Origin: Phlebotomus papatasi
Lineage: Eukaryota > Arthropoda > Insecta > Diptera > Psychodidae
DNA length: 64,000 bases
Assembly (NCBI RefSeq): GCF_024763615.1
Contig: NC_077223.1
Location: 63,674,627 to 63,738,626 of the forward strand
Direction: 5' to 3'
The stretch's first letter is position 1, and the number at the start of each line of letters is the position of its first letter. Below are positions 43,801-54,871 of this stretch, in pieces. The notes below the pieces were generated by a model. That model saw nothing but the letters and a program-made list of their open reading frames with translations, ran no database searches and was not told the origin of the DNA. A program made the translations under genes and the position numbers.

Positions 43801-45667
43801 CATTCTAAAAAATGACATGGACTATAGTGCGACACAAGTGTCAAATCTGGAATCAAATATGGCTTATAGCGGGGCTCTACTGTAATACTTTTATTACAAT
43901 TTGAGTTTTTTGTTACTTCTGTTTAAGAAGTGTAACTTGGAAGTTTGTAGATATTTTATAGCCTTTGTTTTCTCTAAAATCACTCTTGATAAGTTTTAAA
44001 ATCAAGAAAAATTTAGATATAGCTTTGGGCAATAATTCGTCCAACTGATTCTCATAGTTTCTTACCTTTCTGTAATTCTTCCAGTCTTTTTCTCACTATC
44101 TATGGCATCATCAATGGCATTTTTTTTTTTTAATTTTTTTGCATTGTATAATTTCTAGAGAATGCAAAAACTAAAAATTGATGGAAATTTCAGGAACAAA
44201 AAAGTTGGCCGAAATTTTGTACAGCTCCCCTAGTACACTTCTTGTTTGACTTGTTTGTCCCTTTTTCTTTAGAATATTTATTAGTCATCAATTCTCGATT
44301 CTGGAAGATTTAAATGATAGCTACACTTTTTGTAGCTAATATAAATATTTATCAACAGTCATATTCTTTTCAGAATGGTAAAATAAATGGATCAAAAATG
44401 TTTAAAACTCCATTATTCACTAAATCTAACAAATATAGAATTATCGATGCTATCGATTCGATAGTATCGAAAAGTTATCATTCCTCCCCGGGTTTAAATG
44501 GTTGAATTTTTAAAAATTTCAAGTAAAATTCTTAGAAAATATAGTTTAAAAGTTGTATTTTTGTGTGCAGGAGCGTAAATAATTTTTTTATTATGTTAAA
44601 AAATAGAAAATATATGCTGTTATGCGACACACGTATCCCCATAATAAAGTCGCTTAATTTAGTAAGCTAAACGTCATCTCAAACTAAATCATAAAACTCC
44701 AAAGCTTCTATTTATAAACTAGTATTAGTTCTGTAGCACTTATTTTACAAATACTATTGCAAGTTTTAATTTTTATAATGATATTTGAGTATAAAATGTA
44801 CTTAATAATCTAAATCTGCTTAATGAGATTTTCGTCTTTCCATTTAGACGGTTTCTGAGTACTTTGATATTCTCATTGAATGTCCCTTTGCATTAGTGGA
44901 CTTTTTTTAAAACCACTGAAAGCAAATTAGGCGTGCTCAGAAATGCAAAAGAGATTCTCAGCATTTCGGGACAACTTGTTAAACTTCTCTCTTTTGGGAA
45001 AAAGCAATTTTCAACTTATGTAAAAATGCCATTGAGAAGAAAATGGAGCAAAGAGAGCGGTGGTAATGAATTAATCTAAAAGTTCATAACGTATTCATTA
45101 GCTACACTTTTTGGTGTATTATCCGGTGAATACATTACACAGACGAAATTGAAGTAGATTTAATGGATGGTCATGAAATATTGAAAGCCTTTTTTTTTAA
45201 ACTATTTTATTTTGATAAAATTTTTACAGGTAACTCTCTTGGTAGTGGATCCGGAAGTCATTGAGGTAACCAAGGACAATCAAATTGTCACGGAAACTGA
45301 GTCAAATAGCGATTTGAAAGAAGAGGAGAGTCCAAAGGTGGAAGTGGAGAAAGAGGAGCACAAGGAGACCAAGGAGCACAAGAATCATGAACCGATGAGT
45401 CCTGTGGAACCCAAAACACCCGTAAGCAACAACAGCAGTCCTCCTGAGACCAAGAAATCCACCACAAATGGCACGACGCCCAAAGCTGACACCAATTCCG
45501 TAAGTAGCGGGGGATCAACGGGCAGTGCTTCACGGGAGAGTGGTGGACTCAATCTTCAAATGACTGCTGCTGAACTGAGGGCAAAATTGGCTGCCCGCAA
45601 GAAGTACGACCCCAAGAGTGAGACGGTAGATATTAAAAAGAAATTCGACATCATTCAGAAGTTGTAG
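37843..45667 (+). CDS. Sip1: NHERF/Sip1-like PDZ scaffold protein
   Basis: Two coding exons, 37843-38124 and 45230-45667, joined in phase 0 (CCCAACGAG|GTGGGT...TTTTACAG|GTAACTCTC), encode 239 aa. Residues about 19-103 are one PDZ domain: binding loop GYGF (32-35), SPAEMAGLRQGDRIIEVND, and His81 at the start of helix B, which indicates class I ligands. Strand six crosses the splice as NPNE-VTLLVVDPE. Then come an acidic Glu/Lys-rich linker, a Ser/Thr-rich stretch and a C-terminal LRAKLAARKKYDPKSE...FDIIQKL. This resembles the ERM-binding tail of NHERF proteins. By family, it links membrane proteins to moesin and cortical actin; fly Sip1 supports Moesin phosphorylation by Slik. The 7.1-kb intron holds several MITEs. 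The start context is CACAATG. Confidence 0.93.
38706..38768 (+). pseudogene. LINE reverse-transcriptase fragment
   Basis: Twenty-one codons encode KVLAVFLDVSKAFDTVSHEI, an RT motif around the first catalytic aspartate (FLDVSKAFD). Nothing else of the element remains next to it. It is a relic inside the Sip1-like intron. Confidence 0.75.
38789..39021. mobile_element. Tigger/pogo-like MITE
   Basis: Starts CAGTAAACTCTCTCTCGATC after TA; ends GAGCGAGAGTCTACTA before TA. About 233 bp, same family and length as 17788-18021. Interior GCGCCCGATTGAAAAGACCC is shared. Confidence 0.8.
39791..40140. repeat. MITE with AGGGGAATTCTGTAA ends
   Basis: AGGGGAATTCTGTAA at 39791 is inverted at 40126-40140. ATGACATTGTCA-like motifs repeat inside. 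Intronic in the Sip1-like gene. Confidence 0.7.
40141..42700. other. Sip1-like intron, no gene seen
   Basis: Very AT-rich intronic DNA. Short frames only, no clear repeat termini. Confidence 0.45.
42700..43190. repeat. CTGCTCGAACTC-family fragment
   Basis: Blocks TCGAATTTTCTAAGGACAAT, TTTTCAACATATTTGCTTAA and CTGACTTAATCGGTAATTAA parallel 15540-15665 and 51480-51560. The hairpin end is not preserved. Confidence 0.5.
43482..44232. mobile_element. Pogo-like-family non-autonomous element (TTAGGGTAACTGTACC), interrupted
   Basis: The left end TTTAGGGTAACTGTACCAAA then TTTCGGCATAGTTGCATGC matches the right end of 4872-5305. The right end reads GGCCGAAATTTTGTACAGCT then CCCCTA. A Tigger-type MITE (43548-43882) is inserted in it. 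Confidence 0.7.
43548..43882. mobile_element. Tigger-like element with transposase relic
   Basis: 335 bp with ends CAGTAGAGCCTCGCTATAGG and inverted CAGTAGAGCCCCGCTATAAG, flanked by TA. An internal ATG at about 43722 opens MKRARISTTNAKKVEAVEQF before a stop, like the N-terminal helix-turn-helix of pogo/Tigger transposases. It is a deletion derivative. Confidence 0.8.
44233..45229. other. Sip1-like intron end
   Basis: AT-rich, with a TATCGATAGTATCGA-type MITE end near 44450-44500. The branch/acceptor tract immediately before 45230 is T-rich (TTTTTACAG). Confidence 0.45.
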
Positions 45668-45953
45668 GACTCCCTAGCTTTTTTTAAGATCACCGAAGAT
45701 CACTTTTGAGTGGATTTTCATGTGTTTTTTCCTCTTTTGTCCTTGTACATAAAACACTACTGAGGGGAGACAATTTCCCTATCTCTGGTCCTTCGACCAT
45801 TTCCCCCAAAAAAAATGCACGGAATTAAACTTTGCAAAAAGAGATGGCAAGAAAAAGCTTATGTCGCATGATGAAAATTATGTAAATATCAATTTTAAGA
45901 TGAATAGAAAGGTTACACTTAAGAAATAATTGATGGAAAAATGTAGGTGTAAC

Positions 45954-45959
45954 AATAAA
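45954..45959 (+). terminator. Polyadenylation signal of Sip1-like gene
   Basis: AATAAA about 290 bases after the stop codon. A second AATAAA is at 46133-46138; either could be used. Confidence 0.5.
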
Positions 45960-46486
45960 AAAAGATTTTCTTTAAAATTAATTAACAGATTGTGCCATTC
46001 GTCGAGAGGAAAAACAAGTGAATTTAATTAAATGTTGTATGTTTAAAATTGAGAGATAAAAAGCAGCGAAAGAAATTGTGGAATGAGGTGCGGTAATCAT
46101 GTGCAAAAGCATCAGTAATTAATTTGACGAAAAATAAAGTATATAAAAATTCAATGTTATACTGTACGGTCTTTTTCTTTGCTGAACCATCCATTAAATC
46201 CCATTGAAATTGCAAAATCTTGGCAAAAAGAATGGAGCTGCTGATTTTAGAGAGGGAAGACTTCTACGAAAAGATTAAAGAATATAGTACTTAAATGCAA
46301 AAATGGAGGAATTGGGCCTTGAAAAGTGATAATCGTGGTTCCTGAATTTCAAGAAAAAAACAGTAGTCTCTCATTAGTGTGGTTTATTTAATATCGGTCT
46401 ATTTTTTTAAGTTGTGTGGCAATTATTTGAAAAAAGTTTGTTCAGTTTTTTTCAAGTTTGGTTAAGTTCGCCTATTGAAACAAATA

Positions 46487-46821
46487 CAGTAGACTCTCTC
46501 AAATTCGGGCATTTGGGACCGAAATGTCACCCGAATTAGAGAGAAATTCGGGCATCACATTGTTTGAAAGCAACGATATTTTGTTTACCTGTATACTCAT
46601 ATTAAGTTTACATACTCATATTAATTGTAAATTTCATGAAAGCCTCTTAATAATGCAAAATCCCATCACAACCGAGGCAAAACATGGCAAATTTGAGCAT
46701 ATATGCTTCATTCGATATTCATAATCGAACTTGAAAAATGTCAACAAACTTTTTTCAAATTTAACTGCTGCCCGATTTAAAAAGTAGCCCTATAAGGAGC
46801 TGAATTAGCGAGAGTCTACTG
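46487..46821. mobile_element. Tigger-like MITE, CAGTAGACTCTCTCAAATTCGG subfamily
   Basis: 335 bp with ends CAGTAGACTCTCTCAAATTC and inverted CAGTAGACTCTCGCTAATTC, flanked by TA. A partial copy lies at 46965-47041 and another at 63634-63812. Confidence 0.8.
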
Positions 46822-46964
46822 TATGTTCACATTTGTAATGGGGCTTCTTAATTGAGTTGTGATTTTTCATAACAGAGGATTTTTATGGAATTTACAATAA
46901 ATATGTGTTATGGAAATTTAATATTAATATGTTGGCAAACAAAAAACGTTGGATTTTAAACAGT

Positions 46965-47041
46965 TTCATGCCCGATTTTCTTCTAATTCGGATGACATTT
47001 CGGTTTACGATGCCCGAATTGGAGAGAGTCTAAGTCTACTG
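46965..47041 (-). repeat. Partial Tigger-like MITE
   Basis: CATGCCCGATTTTCTTCTAA ... GAATTGGAGAGAGTCTAAGT then CTACTG. Only the right end of the subfamily in 46487-46821 is present. Confidence 0.6.
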
Positions 47042-47080
47042 CATAAACATAATCTTCAAAATCTAAATTATTGAATAACA

Positions 47081-47270
47081 GGAGGAGGAGGGCTACATTG
47101 AAAACGATATTTTTTCACATATTTCTAAAGAAAACTGGGCCTAATCGTAATTTAATTTAGATCCACAAATGTTTTGCTCGTTTTGCCTATCTAAATTACA
47201 TTGCATTAAAGCCCAATTTGTATTGGAAATATGCGAAAAATAACGTTTTCAATGTAGTCCCACCTTCCCC
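47081..47270. repeat. Foldback MITE
   Basis: GGGCTACATTGAAAACGATA / TAACGTTTTCAATGTAGTCC and CACATATTTCTAAAG / GGAAATATGCG are inverted counterparts, with purine-rich GGAGGAGGAG and pyrimidine-rich CCACCTTCCCC ends. Confidence 0.7.
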
Positions 47271-47483
47271 TACTGAAGGATCGTATTCCAATTTGTTTTC
47301 AAGTTAGAGAAATTTTTTTTTTAAATAGTACTATATTTTTGTTATATTTAGAGAATAAGTAGTTCTGACCCTTCTGACCCCTGTAATCGCAAGCGATTTT
47401 TCGTATTTGAGAAAAATCGGTTCGTATAGGTAGCACAAAAAATATATTTGAAGGCCACGAGAATTTTAAATGCTGTAAAGATA

Positions 47484-47803
47484 CAGTAGAGTCTTCCAAA
47501 TTCGAACGCTCAGGGGTTATTTTCGGCATTTCTCACCTTCTAAATTCGAAAAATATTTTCAAAACTTACGGAATTTATTTGAGATTAAATAGTACTTTAA
47601 ATCAAATGCTCGTACTTTCTTACAAATCTTCGTAGTGGCGAACGTCCTCTTCATTTTATTCGTTTAATTCAAGAAAAAGCAAAGAAAAATGATTTTCTAT
47701 CATCCACGACACAAATTTTTTAACATAACCCCAAAATTGACATTTTGAATTCAACCGTCGCGTCGTTCGAATTTGAGAGATTCAGATTTGACACACTCTA
47801 TTG
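47484..47803. mobile_element. Tigger-like MITE, CAGTAGAGTCTTCCAAATTCG subfamily
   Basis: 320 bp from CAGTAGAGTCTTCCAAATTC to AAATTTGAGAGATTCAG-type end ...CACTCTATTG, flanked by TA. Confidence 0.7.
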
Positions 47804-47965
47804 TAAGTGAAAGCTCAAAAAAATTCAATTCTGGATACGTTCATCTAACAATTTTTTCTTATTCTAATAAGCGCTACAGTGACAGGTGACAGTTGTGTAA
47901 ACTCATGTCATTTTTATGAGTTTTCGAATACCATTTCGAATGAATTTGTAATTTTTGTGCCTTCC

Positions 47966-48180
47966 CTGTGAGAAATCCGAGAAATCCAAAAATATAAAAT
48001 ATTTTTTTTTTAGTAACGTTGATTTTACATTTGCGGTAACGATCTGAAAACGGTGTAAATAATATCTTTTAGGTGAATTAGGGATTAATGGTTACTCTTC
48101 TAAATAATGAATAAAATTTACCTTAATAAGTTGATATATTTTTATACCTGACAAACAAGCGAATTCTACCGCCTTTTTTT
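47966..48180 (-). repeat. Relative of the 2217-2471 MITE
   Basis: TTACCTTAATAAGTTGATAT then ATTTTTATACCTGACAA and GATTTTACATTTGCGG are reverse-oriented, diverged equivalents of blocks in 2217-2471. Confidence 0.5.
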
Positions 48181-48696
48181 CATAGTGGTCTAATGAATAG
48201 GTACTTCTGAGTATTCATTAATGAGTGCCAAAAATTTTTGAATTCAATTTTTTTATTTTAAATATTTTTATCTGTGAATAGGAAATTTATTTTCAGTGTT
48301 TGAAATTACTTTTTTTTAGTTAATAGTTAAATTTTTCAGATTAGCAGGAACTGAAAAGTTTACCGAAGGGCCCTTTTTGAATATTTGTTGAACAATTTTG
48401 CACGTGAGTTTTATTATTACAACCTGAAACAGATTTACTTTGAAGATTAAAAAATGAAGAATCAACAGCATATAGTTGAAAAAATTTTATTTTGAAACAG
48501 TGCCAGTGCTGCAAAACCCCTTTTCCTTTTTTTAAATAAAACTTTCTGTTTTATAGTTTATGTTATAAAAAAAAAAATTTGAAAAATTTGTAGATTGAAG
48601 TATAACAAGAAAGTATCAGACCCAAAGTTTAATGATAGAGTAACTGTTGTAATGGTGCTATTCCAATGAAAAATGAGCATTGAATATGTATTTTAT

Positions 48697-49049
48697 AGCA
48701 CTTTACTGTTCTTAAGTGCTTCTTCGTTATCGTCTTTTCTTTGTGTTGGTTCCTGTTTCGACTATTTTCTCCAGGCATCCTCTTGCTGTAAAACCATCAA
48801 ACAGTCGTGACAAGAACGAATGCAAAGAAAAATCCATTATGCAGAAGCACTTGAGAGCACTAAAAAGCTAAACAAAGGTTAATTTTCATTGCGATAGCGC
48901 CATATTTGACTTTTCATTATGTTGGTTCGTGTCACGACTGTTTGGTGGTTTTAGAACATGGCAAGAACTGACGAAAACAATCCAGAAAGCAACCAAAACC
49001 AAGAAAAGCCGATAATGCAGAAGCATTTGAGAACAGTAAAGTGCTAAAA
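48697..49049. mobile_element. Foldback element with about 130-170-bp arms
   Basis: Left AGCACTTTACTGTTCTTAAG; right, inverted, AGCACTTTACTGTTCTCAAA. Further matched blocks include AAAACCATCAAACAGTCGTG versus CACGACTGTTTGGTGGTTTT. No coding capacity. Confidence 0.8.
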
Positions 49050-50740
49050 AACATATTAACAAACATATTAAAAACATGCGAAACATTAGATAAAACTTGG
49101 GAAAACTTTGACGAATATTATAATTAATGGTAATTAATTTAATATTTTGAAAAAGGATTGGAAGTACTTGTTCAGAAATTCTAGAACTTCATGAACAGAA
49201 GAAAAGTTTTAGAATGAATATTTTTTGTATTTCTCACACTTTTTATAATAATGTCAGTAGATTACTAAAATCAAATTTAGTTTATTTATTAATTAAGTTT
49301 AGCTTTGACAAGACAATTTCATTATTTTTTTAGACTAAAAAATTTATGATTTCAGTTTAAAATTTACTTACCACATTGAATTTTACTCTCTAATTTAATC
49401 TGCTACTTTCCTTTATTTATTTTTTTTTGTTTTTGGAACGTAAAGACAATTTCAGTGTTTTTCACAAAGTCCCAGTAATCAAATAATCTTTTCAAAACCA
49501 TCCAAAGAAAATTATCAGACAAATTTCCCTATTAACACTTTGTATTCTTCATCAGATTTTAAACTATGCAAAGCCCCTGCACAAAAAGAAATTTTCACGT
49601 GATTTCCAAGGTTTCCTCTCAAGCACTTCTCCAAACTGATGGGAAAAAAAGACACAACTTTGGTGGGAATATACGTAATTTTAATAAATTAGTTACATGA
49701 TAATAAATACTACATTTTTTATCTTCTCTTACAACTATTATTACTTCTCAACATTTAAATATTCTTCTTTCATCTTCCTCTTCACAAAAACTCAAGGAGA
49801 CTATATCTCCATTGATTTTTCATACAGCTATTTCTTGTTATTTTGAAAGGATTTTTGCGCTAATTAAGTTCAAAAAAGTTTACACCATCTTTCATTTTCC
49901 TTCATTAACAATTTCAGTTCTATTTTGTTCATTTATTTTTAAATTTTCGTTTTTCTTTTGTTTTAAAAAGCATAAGAAAATTCATGTCTACAATATTTTT
50001 AAAAGTTTTTGACTATGTTATCAGTAAGAAAAATTAATGGAAATATTATTTAGAGAAAAGTCTGTGAGATTATCATCTCTCATTGTATTCTAAGTGCAAA
50101 CTTTGCCAAAAAAAAATCAACTAAATAAATTATCAACTCCCAAATCCGCCTCCTTTCGAGGACAGGACCCCGTACCACCCCCATCTAATTCTGGGTTATT
50201 GCAAAAATTAATGACGTGATCTCAATCATTTGATATTCATTCTCATGCACAAGGACATCATTCCATTGAATTAGCTGGTAATTTGCGGGAAGAATGCAAA
50301 AAATAAGTTAGACTGAAAAAAATCTCGCAAATTTTGACATGAAATATGCATTATCTTCTTTACCATTGGCTCCTATTCTTGGCTAATTGTGCTAATTATT
50401 TGTGTAATCTTGCTCATATTATACAGTGAAAAAGTCCGTGATCTTTGCCACAAATTAGCTGCAAAGATTTCTCAAGAAAGTTATATTCATAATAATTTTG
50501 ATTCATTGAAAAAGAATCTGTTGTGGAATATGCTAATTACTTTGGGGAATATTTGATTGACAGACCCTGAATCAAATGTTAGACGCACTCTTTGCAAAAT
50601 GTAAATGAGAAACAGATTCTCGTTTTGAATTATAAAAGAGTGGATCTGTTTCATGCAAATATTTTCCAAATATAAACAATCAGTATTCAAGCTAAAATAA
50701 AATGAATTATTGATATTTCGCCAGTGACCCATTTTCCGCC
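49050..50740. other. Intergenic, no gene supported
   Basis: Very AT-rich. Only short frames and homopolymer runs are seen. Confidence 0.45.
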
Positions 50741-50744
50741 ACTT

Positions 50745-50902
50745 TTACTAAAGCCAAAATCCCGGATGGTCAAAATTCTGAGAGGAATGAACTCACACGG
50801 AGAATAATTTCTTAAAATACAGAAAAACTTTCTTTGCAACCAGAACTCCTGACACTATTAGCAATTTGGGATTTTGGATTACGGGATATTGGATTTCGAG
50901 AT
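50745..50902. repeat. GGGATTTTGG minisatellite fragment
   Basis: AAAGCCAAAATCCCGGATGG and TTTGGGATTTTGGATTACGG are units in both orientations, as at 35600-35880. Confidence 0.55.
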
Positions 50903-51120
50903 TAGGGGAAACTGGGGCACCACCAAACACAAAAGGTAGCACCAAACACTGGGAGTTTTTAATCAGATCTTCGACTTCTGAGGACAAGGCCTATAGGAGT
51001 TTATATGCACTTTAGGGATGCTTGTCCAATTAAGAAATGGTCGAAATAGTCCAAGTAGTTTAGAAATAAAAATTTAGTGTTTGGTGCTACCCCGTGTTTG
51101 GTGGTGCCCCAGTTTCCCCA
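50903..51120. mobile_element. Short element with TAGGGGAAACTGGGGCACC termini
   Basis: Left TAGGGGAAACTGGGGCACCA, right inverted TGGGGAAACTGGGGCACCAC. About 26 bp of matching termini, continuing CCAAACAC. 218 bp, the smallest member of the group at 14311 and 20921. Confidence 0.8.
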
Positions 51121-51235
51121 TGGCTTTTGAAATTTTGTCCAGTACCCCCCATCTGGCTGATTATATTTTTTCCAGGTATTTACAAGGTGTTACGCAGTAT
51201 AAAAAAACTAAAATAGAGCATATTTTCTTTCATTT

Positions 51236-51780
51236 TACTGCTTGAACTCCAAAAAGAGAGCAGTTGTGTAATCCACTTTTTTCACCGGCCTAGATTACGA
51301 ACGGTAATAAACACAGAATTTCTTGGGCTTACATACCAAGCGAGCAGAAGTCTGTTCAAAAACACTCACGGTAAGAGATATCGACTTCCGGTCTTCGGTA
51401 CTCCCCTTCTTTCCGTCCCAAGCCATGCTTTCTCGTTGAATTCGAAAACGGATTCTAGACTTTTTTTTTCATTTTCAATTTACTAAAATTAGGATTTTCC
51501 AGAAAGGCATTAAAATTTCAAACCCGTCAACATCGGACTAAATCGACAATGAATCGGTAAAATTAAATGCCATGATAATATACCATCATCCCAAAACATT
51601 CTAAAACTCTTCTTTAACAATTTTCTATTTCAGAATGATTTCTTTTTAATTTATGAATCAATTTAATCGGTTAGGAACTCATATTTTCGCATATAGCTTT
51701 TTCTCGTGAATTCGAGCACTGCGCATAGCTGGGACTCTTTTTCCCTATCATTGTATACATAAACGCTAAAATATTTCAAA
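51236..51780. repeat. CTGCTCGAACTC-family copy
   Basis: TACTGCTTGAACTCCAAAAA then GAGAGCAG starts it. GGTAAGAGATATCGACTTCC and CATCGGACTAAATCGACAAT are shared with 15.2, 29.0, 42.9 and 63.3 kb. Confidence 0.65.
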
Positions 51781-52149
51781 AAGGCAATTTTTGACAAAAA
51801 TTGTTTTTAAAATACTCCATTAGTCTAAGTTTTTGACTATAAGTATTGTAAAGTAATAACCAACCTTTTTCTAAGTTAATAACATTTCAACTATGTTTTC
51901 TGAAGTTTTCATTTAAATTTTTTTTAAATTAGGTCATTGATTTGAGATTTTTGAAGACGGTTTTTAAGAATAAAAAAACTTTGTGGTGGATGAGATTACT
52001 CACCAGAGTAAATTTATCTAACGTCCAAGAACTAAATATTTCCTTTTAGCTGATGATTTAAACATGTATTTCAACGGTGGATTGTTTTGCCTTGATCCCA
52101 AATTTTTTGCAAGATAAAACGTAACGTAAAATATGCTGAAAATGGTATT

Positions 52150-52960
52150 TTTACTGCTCGAACTCCACGGAGAGAGCAGTTATAATCCCTCGATTTTGAG
52201 TTATATATATATATATATATTTCGACTGCTTACCCCCCATGGAGTCGTATTTTGGTAGAATTTTGGAAATCTGAATTTTCGAGTTTTTTGGCGTCACGCT
52301 GTTTATCCGTCTGTCCGTCCGGCTGTCATCAGTTCTAGAGTCCAAACGGTTAGAGATAGAGACTTGGGACCTTTGGGGGACCCTCCATAAATCGACCCAA
52401 GGTTCATTAACATGCCCCTCATTTTTGCTCCACTCCTCCCCTTCCCCTTCAAAATCATGTTTTTTGGGATTGCTTGAAAACGCGTCGTGCGATTTTTTTC
52501 ATTTTTGGATATGTTTTAGAGATTACCCAGACGAATATTTCGTCTATATACGAAAATGTCGTTGAATCATTCCTAATAACGGGTTTTCAAGGTCAAAGAT
52601 TAAAAGAAAACACTAGAGAGCATTTATCAAGCGAATGGTATCATGTTATGGCTCGTTGGAAAGGTCTTGAAATTTCCTTTAAAACTGAGTCGATTCCAAT
52701 AGGTTCTGGACAGGTAGTGAACCGGTTCATAGCCGATAGATAATTTTTATTCGAAAATCAATTCTAGTGCTTTTTAAACAATTTTGGAAAATCTTTTAAA
52801 AGATTATGAATCCTTTTAAATCGGTTGACAACCGATAAATGGTAAATGATGCGAAGGTACTTTTGAGGTATATAGCATCTAAGTCACAAGTTCGAGCATT
52901 TCGCAAAGCCTGGGACGCTTTCCCACCCCTTTTCTATAAAAATCTCACAAAAATTTAAAT
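52150..52960. repeat. CTGCTCGAACTC-family copy, uninterrupted
   Basis: TACTGCTCGAACTCCACGGA then GAGAGCAGT, GGCGTCACGCTGTTTATCCG, CAAACGGTTAGAGATAGAGA and CCATAAATCGACCCAAGGTT. It corresponds over about 600 bp to 24216-24842 plus 25351 onward and shows the arrangement before the LINE insertion. Confidence 0.75.
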
Positions 52961-54649
52961 TTTGTTTTATTTAAAAGCTTTCGTTCAAATACGTATTTAG
53001 CTCATCAGCTAATAAAAAATAGTTGTATTTTTCGTTTTTAGATTTATTTATTCTGAGTAATCTTGTCGTCCATCGCAAAGTAGGTTTTTTTAAAAAGGTC
53101 TCCAACAATCAGGTTCCAAAGGCTGAATTTTTAAGATTTTTAAATGAAATTTTCAGAAAATAAAGTTGAAATGTTGTACTTTTTATAGAGACTGAATCAA
53201 ATATTTTTTTTATTGTGCTGAAAAAAATTGAGAAAATATGCTGTTTTTCAGTCTTTTTGATTCATGTAACCCCTTAATTGAGTTCTTTCACAGAAAGTTA
53301 AAAGAAATTTAAAAGTCAATCTGTGTTCTCTCGCATAAACTACTGAATAAGTAATGAATTTCACATCTTAATATTTTGTAAGCTGTCTTTAGCAGTTGCA
53401 ACACCGTGCAAATTTTCTTGTAAATTTAATTCCTAATGTTCTGGTGCCATTTTTTCAGCTTAAGAAAAGTGATTTATTTAATTTTTTCCACTAAATAATA
53501 TAGTCTTTGTATTCTGAAGCCTAGGAAAATTAAAAAAAAATGGGAAAGAATTATTTTAAAAGAATATGAGTTTAATATGAGTGCGTGTAACATCTCCTCC
53601 AGCTACTGCAAATGTTTTTTTTTGCATTTAATTCAGTACAATATTTCACCTGAAAGAATTTCGCCCAAAACCTTTCGTGCATCAGTGAAAGTATTTGCAT
53701 ATAAAATATTGAAAAACTTTGCTCGCCAAGATTGTGAAGAAATTAGTTGTTGGGAAATAATCTTCATGTTATGCAAAAATCAATTTCAAATATCTCGATA
53801 TCACGTCACACATTCCTCTGAGACCCTGTATTTTTTCATATTTTATTTTATCATCGCAGTGATACTTCTTCGCAAACTCGTTAATCCTAATTGGTAAGTC
53901 AAATAAAATGTGACGATGTCTGATGACTCTGTGTAATAATCTCTGGCTCTGGTATACAAATTAATAATCATCTATTTTTTCGCATTTTTTGCGTACTATT
54001 TCGTGAATCAGCATTGCAAGTTGAAGCAAAAAAAAAATAAAAGAGCAAGAGATTTTGTTACTTTAGGTAACAATTATTTTTTCTGAATGTTTTTGCATAG
54101 CAGATAGAACAATTGCTGATTCAAGTGATGAGTTTTTCTTGAAAAATGTGTGCTTCCGTGTCATTTCTCACATTAAAATTATTCACAACTCTATATTCAT
54201 ATTTGTCCTCTGTGAAAGGCTATTTCTTTGCTTTTTGGTGTGTCAGGTGATAAAAAATATGAATTTAGGAAATCAAGAGTTATATTTATTTGTGAGAAAA
54301 TAAACTTATTTTTTGAGCTGTAATAGAAATCGTGGATTTCATAGATAAATGGACATTCCACTGTTAATTTAGATAGAAAAAAATGTTTTTTTTTGTGTAT
54401 TTTAGACATTTTTTCCACTTGTTTATTTCCTTCTCTTACTCTCTCTCTCTCTCTTTTTGTCCATAAAAACACAAACGTGTATAATTTTTATCATTTTAGT
54501 GATAATTGAAAAATTTGTCTTTTTCCTAATCGTGTGCCAATGATACGTGATAGAACAAAGGAGAAAGATATAGAGAAAGGTCATCATTTCAGAATGTTTT
54601 TTTTCTAGTTCATTGTATATTAAACCATTGTCTAAACATACCGGAAAAA
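52961..54649. other. Intergenic / 3' flank, no gene supported
   Basis: AT-rich. TTTATT at 54422-54427 (AATAAA on the minus strand) may be the polyadenylation signal of the exon at 54650-54846. Confidence 0.4.
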
Positions 54650-54846
54650 TTAATTTTCGTTGATGTCCTCGTGACTCCTGGGAATAAGACTAGGCGTCTG
54701 TGCTGATGAATTTTGCCGATACTTGGCCCATACAACACCAACGGGATTGAGAACACCGCCAATTTCACAGTTGACGGTCTTACTTTTGCCATTAATCACA
54801 AAAAGGGCACTATTTGTCAAAGTCACCATATATTGCCCAAAGAGTC
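54650..54846 (-). CDS. Terminal coding exon of an unidentified gene
   Basis: On the minus strand a strong acceptor (TCCTTTTTTGCAG) ends at 54847 and opens a frame of 64 codons, entered with two bases completing a split codon, to TAA at 54650-54652. The peptide begins LFGQYMVTLTNSALFVINGK and contains NCEIGGVLNPVGVVWAKYRQ before a polar C-terminus (SHEDINEN). Base composition is clearly richer in G+C than the flanks. The other two frames after the acceptor stop at once. I do not recognise the family. Upstream exons would lie in or beyond the assembly gap. Plus-strand frames crossing the Ns are artefacts. Confidence 0.65.
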
Positions 54847-54871
54847 CTGCAAAAAAGGAAGAAAGGACATA

